NCBI GenBank assembly: GCA_947505565.1
Contig: CANNLB010000100.1
Span: 1-7,538 of the forward strand
Reading direction: 5' to 3'
DNA length: 7,538 nucleotides
Origin: Acidobacteriota bacterium
Lineage (GTDB): Bacteria; Acidobacteriota; Terriglobia; Bryobacterales; Bryobacteraceae
Shown here: positions 1 to 4,887 of the stretch, piece by piece
How the letters are laid out: each line of letters starts with the position of its first letter
How positions within the stretch are numbered: the first letter of the stretch is position 1
Notes under the pieces: generated by a model
Database searches by the model: none
Seen by the model: only the letters and a program-made list of their open reading frames with translations
Told to the model about the DNA's origin: nothing
Position numbers and translations under genes: made by a program

Positions 1-293
1 GGCTGACGGCGGAAGTCGCGCTGACGTTGTTCTTCCTGCGCATCATCGTGGGGGCAAGGGACAAGCGGGACCCGGACGGCTTTGCGCCGATCGCGATTGA
101 CCTGAGGCTAACGCTGATTCACTTGATCGGGATTCCGGTGACGAACCTGAGCGTGAAACCGGCGCGGAGCACGAGGCCTGCGTTCTTTGTCGGCGGTTGG
201 GCATTGGAGCAGTTGTGGCTGTTCTGGGTGGCTCCGATTGTGGGCGCGGCGCTGGCGGCGGTGGTTTATAACTTTGTGGCGACGGAGGACTAG
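1..293 (+). CDS. aqpZ: Aquaporin Z-like MIP channel, C-terminal part, altered NPA motif
   Basis: This is the 3' end of a gene whose start lies before the window. The reading frame runs from base 3 (first whole codon CTG) to TAG at 291-293. It encodes the last third of an inner-membrane aquaporin: the end of helix 4/5, the phrase GFAPIAI, helix 5 ([13 protein letters not shown]), the second pore loop, then [21 protein letters not shown] as helix 6. This matches the C-terminal part of E. coli-type AqpZ, which passes water across the membrane, nearly phrase by phrase. The oddity is in the second pore loop. The family reads SVNPARS, while here it is SVKPARST (codon AAA at about 156-158), so the pore asparagine is replaced by lysine. 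The selectivity-filter arginine is kept. Other charged residues sit where the family has small or hydrophobic ones: FFLRII, IDLRL and STRPAFF. The frame has no stop or frameshift. The family call is firm; water-channel activity is doubtful. It could be a decaying gene, a changed channel or a sequence error. Confidence 0.87.
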   Translation, partial: LTAEVALTLFFLRIIVGARDKRDPDGFAPIAIDLRLTLIHLIGIPVTNLSVKPARSTRPAFFVGGWALEQLWLFWVAPIVGAALAAVVYNFVATED

Positions 294-296
294 ACA

Positions 297-330
297 AGAA
301 AAGGGCCTGCCGGTTGGCAGGCCCTTTTCT
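297..330. terminator. Bidirectional intrinsic terminator between convergent genes
   Basis: There is a perfect 15-bp inverted repeat: arms 297-311 and 316-330 with a 4-nt loop GGTT (312-315). The core of the stem is GGGCCTGCC/GGCAGGCCC. It is flanked by an A-run on the left and a T-run on the right, which give U-tracts when read from either strand. It lies 3 bp after the aquaporin stop and 19 bp past the end of the convergent receptor gene, so it can stop transcription from both sides. Confidence 0.95.
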
Positions 331-349
331 GTTGGGGTTGAAGCTTCGG

Positions 350-3300
350 TTAGAAGCTGTAGCGGAGGCTGAGCTGCAGGTTGCGCTCGCTGCTCTTGCC
401 AGTGACTTTGCCGAAGGTGGCGGCGGTGGGGTTGGTATCCACGCCACCCCAGTTCGGGTGGTTGAGCCAGTTGAACGCTTCGGCCTTGAACGTAACGGAC
501 TGCCGTTCCGTGAACCGGAACGCCTTCTGCATCGCGAGATTCCAGTTCTGGAAGCCCGGGTTGTTGAAGGAGATCGAATTGCGGTTCTGGTTGGGCAGGG
601 TGTTGTTGGCCGGTTGGGTGGCCAGCGCGGTGGTGCCGTTGGTCACGGGGAAGTAGAAGTTCGGCTCCCCGTTGTAGTTACCGGCGGCGGTGACGTTGCT
701 GAACGCCCGACCGGAGTTATCCGGGGTGAAGTTCAGGTTCCAGGGCTTGAAGTTGGTCGAGCCGATGCCGAGGTAGTCGTTGCCGTTTCCGACGGTGATC
801 GGGGTGCCGGTCTGCCACTGGTTAACGGCATTGATCTGCCAGCCGCCCGCGATAAACTTGACGGCCTTGTTGACACTGGAACCGTTGAAGAAAGGCAGTT
901 CGTACACAACGCTGGCCACGGCGATGTGCCGGGTGTCGTTGGCCGATTTGCCCCAGTTCAGCCCCTGGTTGTAGACGTCGATGAACGGGTCCCGAGGACC
1001 GGAGTTGTTGTCCATGGTCTTCGACAGCGTATAGGAGAAGCTGTAGAGGAGACCCTTGGAGAAGCGGCGGTTGGCTTCGAGCTGCAGACCGTTGTAGGTG
1101 CTGCGGCCGGAGTGCTCGAGCATGTTGATGTTGGCGAAGCCCTTGAAGGGGCGGAGGAAGTTGACGTTGGCGCCAGCGTTGGCGGCCTGGAACGTGGTGC
1201 CGGTGGGCAGTTGGTTCAGGTCGCGCTCACGAGCCAGGAAGAGGCCCGTGGTGCCGACGTAGCCGACTTCAAGCGTGGTGCCGAAGCCGATCTCGCGCTG
1301 ATAGGTGGCATTCCACTGATAGGACCGCGGAATCTTGTACGCGCGATCGATGGTCATGAAGAATTGCGGGAAGGCAACGCGGGTGGCGCCGCCGGGCTGG
1401 TCGACGCTTCCGTTGGTCACGGAGGCCATCGGCTGGAAGGGCGGGTTGCCGCCGAGGAAGACCGAGTCGTAAACGCCAGGACGAGCCATGAAGCCGCCAA
1501 AGCCGAGACGAATGACCTGCTTATCGGTCACCGAGTAGGCAAGGCCGAGGCGGGGCATGACGTTGAACTGGCTCGGCGAAGGATAGCCGTTGCCGCCGTC
1601 GAGCAGGTTGTTGTAGAGGCCCGAGTCGATGGCGGGAACGCGGCCCTTGCCAGCGTCCGGGAAGGAGCTGCCGGGGATGCGAACGCCGTTGAAGCGGTTG
1701 CCGCTGAGGACGTTGCCGGTGGCGCGGTCGAGAACGGCGGCCTGAGACGCATCGTAGTTCTTCGGGTCAAAGTAGGCCATATTGCCCCACAGCGACTTGT
1801 AGTAGCCAGTCTGGTAGGTGGCGCGGACGCCGAGTTCCAACTTCAACTTCTGGTTAACGCGCCAGGAATCCTGGCCGAAGAACTCGAACATGTTGCCACG
1901 GTAGGGGGTGTAGCTGCGGGGTCCGATTTCGGCATAGGTCGAAAAGAGGCCAAGCGCGGCGTTGGTCAAGCCCGTGCCGGTGCCGGGAGCGCCACCAGGG
2001 CGGACGTCGTTGAATTCGAAACGGCCGTTCTGGTTGTTGGTGCCACCGGGGACGCCGGAGACGTTGATCTGGTCGAAGTCGTTCTGGCCCGAACGCTCAA
2101 AGGTGGCGCCGAACTTGAACGTGTGGTTGCCCACAATCTTCGTCAGGTTGTCCGAGTAGGTGTAGACCGGGCCGGCGGAGCTGGCCGGGTACGGACCGCC
2201 GTCGATCTGTCCGATGTTGGGGATGACTACCGTCGGGATTTTGTCGTTGATCTCTTTGGGTTCCGGGAAGAGATAAGGGTAGGTGATATTGTTCACGGAG
2301 CGCTGAAAGCGGCCGGAGCGTTGGACGGCGATAGTGACACGGTCGTTTGAGCCGGTGATGGTCGCTTCGTTGATCATGGTGGGCGACAAGGTCCAGACAT
2401 GGGTCAAGCTGGCGGTCTTGTTCGGACGGTCGAGGGCCGACGGAGCAAAGTCGAAGCCGGAGCCAAAGGCGTTGGCGACGTCGAAGGCATAGTTTGAGTG
2501 ACGGAAACGAACGGTCTGGTTGGACGTCGGATTGTAGTCAATCGAGATGGTGTCCTTCCGCTGGTTCTGCGGCTGGGGCCGAACCTGGAAGAAATTGTTG
2601 TTGCCGGGGAAGATGCCGTTCGGGGCGGGGAAGGTCCGGAGGAAGGCCATGCCGTTCGGGCTCTGGCGATTTACCGGGATGATGTTGCCGGGGAACGGTG
2701 CGCCGGTCTGCGGATCGTTGATCACGCGGAGTGCTCCGTAGTAGAGGTTGGTGCCGAGCAGTTCGCTAAAGTCACCGTTGCGCATGGCCAGGGAAGGAAC
2801 GCGTTGGCCGCCGTTGTTGACGTCCTGGCGGAATTTGACCCACTCCTGAGCCCACAGGAAGAACAGCTTTTCGCGCTGTTTGTTGAAGATTTTCGGGATC
2901 ATGACCGGGCCGGAAAGGTTGTAACCGTACTGGTTAAATCGCAGCGGCGGCGCAAAATTCGTCGCCGTCGCGCGGTTACGGGTCCAGCTGTTGGCATCGA
3001 GCACGTTGTTACGGAAGAACTCGTAGGCGCTGCCGTGGAAATCTTTCGAGCCTGAACGGGTGACCATACGGATCTGCCCGTTGCCGGAGCGGCCATATTC
3101 GGCCGAGTAGTTGGCGGCGAGGATCTGGACTTCCTGTACGGTGTCGGCGTCAGCGGCGCCGATGGAGGTGCCATTGGCGCGGGTACGGATGGCGACGGCG
3201 CCGTCAACGGTGATCAGCGAGTCGTTGGACCGGCCACCGTTGATGGTGAAGCCACCGCTGGAGAGGCCGAAGCTGAAACCGGACAGTGCACCACCGCGAA

Positions 3301-3796
3301 CACCGGGGCGGAGCAGGGCGGCGAACAGCGGGTTGCGGCCGTTCAGGGTCAGATTCTGGATCTGGGCCTGTTCGACAGTCTTGCCGACGGTCGACGATTC
3401 GGTGTTAATTTGAGCAGCGCTCGCTTCGACGGTCACCGATTCGGTCAACTGACCGACCGAGAGTTCCATGTTGACGGCGATCGGCAGACCGGCGTCAAGC
3501 TTGTTGCGGCTGGACGCAGACTTTTTAAAACCAGGGGCTTCGACCGTGACCGTGTAGTAGCCGGGCGAGATGTTGGTTACGGTGTAGAAACCGGAGCTGT
3601 TCGAAGTCGTGGTGCGTTCGAACCCGGTCCCATCGTTTTTTACGCTGACCTTGGCGTTCGAGATCACAGCACCGCTGGGATCTTTCACAACGCCTGAAAT
3701 GCTTGCATTGTCCGATTGTGCGAAACCGGAAATTGCGAGAATACACAGTGCCAGTGCGGCAACCGTTGCTTTTCGCAAAACTTGTTGAAACTTCAT
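350..3796 (-). CDS. TonB-dependent receptor, Oar-like, with carboxypeptidase-regulatory-like domain
   Basis: This encodes a 1148-residue outer-membrane receptor. Residues 1-27 are a Sec signal peptide (basic MKFQQVLRK, then a hydrophobic run ending GFAQ). Residues about 31-112 form a carboxypeptidase-regulatory-like beta-sandwich (PF13620 type; GVVKDPSGAVISNAKVSV, then SGFYTVTNISPGYYTVTV). A plug-like domain spans about 118-245 (LNGRNP at 151-156, TVDGA at 196-200, AEYGRSGNGQI at 232-242). The rest is a long beta-barrel rich in Asn, Gly and aromatics, ending LSLRYSF with the terminal Phe expected of barrel proteins assembled by BAM. Proteins of this type are very numerous in Acidobacteriota and are thought to import large or scarce substrates, probably oligosaccharides or metal complexes, using TonB energy. 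The ligand cannot be told from sequence. The start at 3796 is chosen because AGGAG lies 5 nt upstream and the signal peptide begins there; the frame stays open to an ATG at 3856 but that extension lacks signal-peptide character. The gene is convergent with the aquaporin and divergent from the ABC ATPase. No TonB box was recognised with confidence. Confidence 0.95.
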   Translation of the reverse strand: MKFQQVLRKATVAALALCILAISGFAQSDNASISGVVKDPSGAVISNAKVSVKNDGTGFERTTTSNSSGFYTVTNISPGYYTVTVEAPGFKKSASSRNKLDAGLPIAVNMELSVGQLTESVTVEASAAQINTESSTVGKTVEQAQIQNLTLNGRNPLFAALLRPGVRGGALSGFSFGLSSGGFTINGGRSNDSLITVDGAVAIRTRANGTSIGAADADTVQEVQILAANYSAEYGRSGNGQIRMVTRSGSKDFHGSAYEFFRNNVLDANSWTRNRATATNFAPPLRFNQYGYNLSGPVMIPKIFNKQREKLFFLWAQEWVKFRQDVNNGGQRVPSLAMRNGDFSELLGTNLYYGALRVINDPQTGAPFPGNIIPVNRQSPNGMAFLRTFPAPNGIFPGNNNFFQVRPQPQNQRKDTISIDYNPTSNQTVRFRHSNYAFDVANAFGSGFDFAPSALDRPNKTASLTHVWTLSPTMINEATITGSNDRVTIAVQRSGRFQRSVNNITYPYLFPEPKEINDKIPTVVIPNIGQIDGGPYPASSAGPVYTYSDNLTKIVGNHTFKFGATFERSGQNDFDQINVSGVPGGTNNQNGRFEFNDVRPGGAPGTGTGLTNAALGLFSTYAEIGPRSYTPYRGNMFEFFGQDSWRVNQKLKLELGVRATYQTGYYKSLWGNMAYFDPKNYDASQAAVLDRATGNVLSGNRFNGVRIPGSSFPDAGKGRVPAIDSGLYNNLLDGGNGYPSPSQFNVMPRLGLAYSVTDKQVIRLGFGGFMARPGVYDSVFLGGNPPFQPMASVTNGSVDQPGGATRVAFPQFFMTIDRAYKIPRSYQWNATYQREIGFGTTLEVGYVGTTGLFLARERDLNQLPTGTTFQAANAGANVNFLRPFKGFANINMLEHSGRSTYNGLQLEANRRFSKGLLYSFSYTLSKTMDNNSGPRDPFIDVYNQGLNWGKSANDTRHIAVASVVYELPFFNGSSVNKAVKFIAGGWQINAVNQWQTGTPITVGNGNDYLGIGSTNFKPWNLNFTPDNSGRAFSNVTAAGNYNGEPNFYFPVTNGTTALATQPANNTLPNQNRNSISFNNPGFQNWNLAMQKAFRFTERQSVTFKAEAFNWLNHPNWGGVDTNPTAATFGKVTGKSSERNLQLSLRYSF

Positions 3797-3800
3797 AGAT

Positions 3801-3806
3801 TCTCCT
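3801..3806 (-). promoter_or_regulatory. Ribosome binding site of the receptor gene
   Basis: On the minus strand the sequence reads AGGAGA-ATCT-ATG, a near-ideal Shine-Dalgarno with AGGAG 5 nt before the ATG at 3796. It decides the start in favour of the signal-peptide methionine over the upstream in-frame ATG at 3856. Confidence 0.85.
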
Positions 3807-3848
3807 GACCAAAGCGGGGAAGTAATCCACTCGAACGAGGGCACGAAT

Positions 3849-3864
3849 ACCCTCATAGGAGGGT
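3849..3864. promoter_or_regulatory. Small hairpin in the receptor leader
   Basis: This is a perfect 6-bp inverted repeat ACCCTC-ATAG-GAGGGT with a 4-nt loop. It is 53 bp upstream of the receptor start codon, so it would lie in the receptor's 5' untranslated region. It has no following T-run and is not a terminator. It could be an mRNA structure or a protein-binding site; the function is unknown and chance is not excluded. Confidence 0.35.
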
Positions 3865-3879
3865 GTTCTGTGCCCCTGT

Positions 3880-3896
3880 TGAGATATCTTAGCTCA
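3880..3896. promoter_or_regulatory. Imperfect palindrome, possible operator in the divergent promoter region
   Basis: The sequence TGAGATA-TCT-TAGCTCA is a 7-3-7 inverted repeat with one mismatched pair. It sits about 84 bp upstream of the receptor start and 110 bp upstream of the ABC ATPase start. On the minus strand it overlaps a weak -10-like TAAGAT (3886-3891) preceded by a -35-like TTGTCT (3907-3912) at a short 15-nt spacing. Size and symmetry fit a dimeric repressor site, but no regulator gene is visible and the promoter match is poor. Confidence 0.3.
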
Positions 3897-3950
3897 TCGA
3901 CGCATAAGACAACAGCGTGAGCGCGTAGATGATCGGAGGATGTTGTTTCT

Positions 3951-3992
3951 ATGGTCCAATATTCATTTTTTTATCTTAAAGAAGGGTCATAA
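3951..3992 (+). other. Possible 13-codon leader ORF upstream of the ABC ATPase
   Basis: A short frame, ATG at 3951 to TAA at 3990-3992, encodes 13 residues rich in aromatics (MVQYSFFYLKEGS). It is preceded by a strong GGAGG at 3935-3939, 11 nt before the ATG, which is longer than the ideal spacing. It ends 13 nt before the ABC ATPase start and lies in an AT-rich block that contrasts with the GC-rich surroundings. The GGAGG is otherwise unexplained. This may be a leader peptide or chance. Confidence 0.2.
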
Positions 3993-4005
3993 TAGGTGTT
4001 TCGAT

Positions 4006-4788
4006 ATGGTGACTCCTTTGCTGCGGTGGGAAAATGTTACGGTGATGCACGACGAGGTGACCGCCCTCGACCAGTGCTCGCTGTCGATCAATGAGGGCGA
4101 ACACATTGCGATTTTGGGCCCAAATGGGTCGGGAAAGTCGACTTTGATCAAGACGATCACGCGGGAGCTTTATCCGCGCTGGCCTGTGCCGCGGTGCCGG
4201 ATGGAGGTTTACGGGCAGCAGATCTGGAACGTCTGGGAGCTGCGGGCGTGGATGGGAATCGTGACGAACGACGTCGTACAACAGTGCACACAGCCGTATC
4301 CGGTGCTGGAAACGATTCTTTCCGGTTTCCATTCGAGCGTCGGGATTTGGCCGTATCACCCGATCACGCCGGAGATGGAGGCGCGGGCGGAGGAGCTGCT
4401 CGACCTACTGGAGATCCGGCATTTAAAAGACCGGCTGCTGACGGAGATGTCGAGCGGCGAGGTACGGCGGGCGGTGATTGGCCGGGCGCTGGCGCATCGA
4501 CCGAAGGCGTTGATCCTGGATGAGCCGTGCAACTCGCTGGACATCGCGGCGATGCGGGAGCTGCGCGAGGTGATGCGGACGCTGGCGGGGAGCGGCGTGA
4601 CGGTGATTCTAGTGACGCACCACTTGCCGGACATCATCCCGGAAATTGGCCGCGTTGTGTGTATGCGGCGGGGGCGGATCTATCGGGACGGGCCGAAGGC
4701 GGAGGTGCTGACGGAGGGTGGCTTGACCGATGTCTTCGAGACGCCGGTGCGGGTATTCGAGCACGATGGTTTTTATCACATGTGGTGA
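4006..4788 (+). CDS. ABC transporter ATP-binding protein, YlmA/ModF-like
   Basis: This encodes a 260-residue nucleotide-binding subunit that would hydrolyse ATP on the cytoplasmic side of a transporter. Motifs in order: Walker A GPNGSGKST at 38-46; the region around VVQQ (90-93) in the Q-loop position; ABC signature MSSGE at 148-152 (a variant of LSGGQ); Walker B ALILDEP at 168-174 with catalytic Glu173; D-loop SLD at 177-179; H-loop THH at 204-206. The phrases ELRAWMGIVTNDV, LSGFHSSVGIW and VTHHLPDIIPEI resemble the YlmA/ModF-like group of often stand-alone ATPases annotated as iron- or molybdate-type. No permease or binding-protein gene is present in the window, so the substrate and partner are unknown. 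The start at 4006 is preferred because AGGTG (3994-3998) is 7 nt upstream and homology begins there; an upstream in-frame ATG at 3940 touches its GGAGG with no spacing and adds an atypical hydrophobic tail. The stop is 18 bp before the tRNA, without a terminator, so co-transcription is likely. Confidence 0.9.
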   Translation: MVTPLLRWENVTVMHDEVTALDQCSLSINEGEHIAILGPNGSGKSTLIKTITRELYPRWPVPRCRMEVYGQQIWNVWELRAWMGIVTNDVVQQCTQPYPVLETILSGFHSSVGIWPYHPITPEMEARAEELLDLLEIRHLKDRLLTEMSSGEVRRAVIGRALAHRPKALILDEPCNSLDIAAMRELREVMRTLAGSGVTVILVTHHLPDIIPEIGRVVCMRRGRIYRDGPKAEVLTEGGLTDVFETPVRVFEHDGFYHMW

Positions 4789-4806
4789 TGGTAGTCTGTA
4801 AGATCA

Positions 4807-4882
4807 GGGCTCTTAGCACAATGGTTAGTGCAGCGGACTCATAATCCGTTGGTTCCCGGTTCAAGTCCGGGAGGGCCCACCA
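4807..4882 (+). tRNA. tRNA with CAT anticodon (probably tRNA-Ile2, alternatively tRNA-Met)
   Basis: This is a complete 76-nt cloverleaf with encoded CCA (4880-4882). Acceptor stem: GGGCTCT (4807-4813) with AGGGCCC (4872-4878), containing one G-U pair. D arm: GCAC/GTGC (4816-4831). Anticodon stem-loop: 4833-4849 with anticodon CAT at 4840-4842. Variable loop: 5 nt. T arm: CCCGG-TTCAAGT-CCGGG (4855-4871). The discriminator base is A. The short D loop (AATGGTTA), the GGGC acceptor start and the overall pattern resemble the CAT-anticodon isoleucine tRNA, whose C34 is changed to lysidine by TilS so that it reads AUA, more than they resemble elongator Met. It lacks the initiator pattern: there are no three G-C pairs in the anticodon stem next to the loop, and position 1 pairs with 72. 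The isotype is inference; some annotation programs would call it Met. Confidence 0.95.
4869..4875 (+). promoter_or_regulatory. Shine-Dalgarno-like GGGAGGG inside the tRNA 3' half
   Basis: GGGAGGG is the only strong purine-rich Shine-Dalgarno match ahead of the ATG at 4888. It lies in the T-stem/acceptor-stem of the tRNA, 12 nt from the start codon, farther than ideal. It would be paired in the folded tRNA and removed by tRNA 3' processing. Whether it acts as a ribosome site is unknown; after processing, the message would keep only GCTTT before its ATG. Confidence 0.3.
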
Positions 4883-4887
4883 GCTTT

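Noticed and set aside
314..2350. Long open frame on the + strand antisense to the receptor (678 codons), and another at 2498-3055
   Set aside because: They lie opposite a clear receptor gene. Their proteins are low-complexity Val/Gly/Ala/Glu-rich with no domain or signal, as expected from the codon bias of the complementary strand.
3797..3856. Upstream in-frame start of the receptor at 3856
   Set aside because: The extension crosses the RBS and hairpin and has no signal-peptide character; AGGAG positions the start at 3796.
4775..4789. Inverted repeat ATCAC-N5-GTGAT at the end of the ABC gene as a terminator
   Set aside because: The stem is only 5 bp, AT-containing, and has no T-run after it on the + strand.
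4860..4882. tRNA 3' end as an attachment site of an integrated element
   Set aside because: No integrase gene and no second copy of the tRNA 3' sequence were seen in the window.
4828..4887. N-terminal extension of the PSCyt protein reading through the tRNA (VPGSSPGGPT)
   Set aside because: This peptide type is a well-known artefact of translating tRNA genes; the Sec signal peptide begins at 4888.
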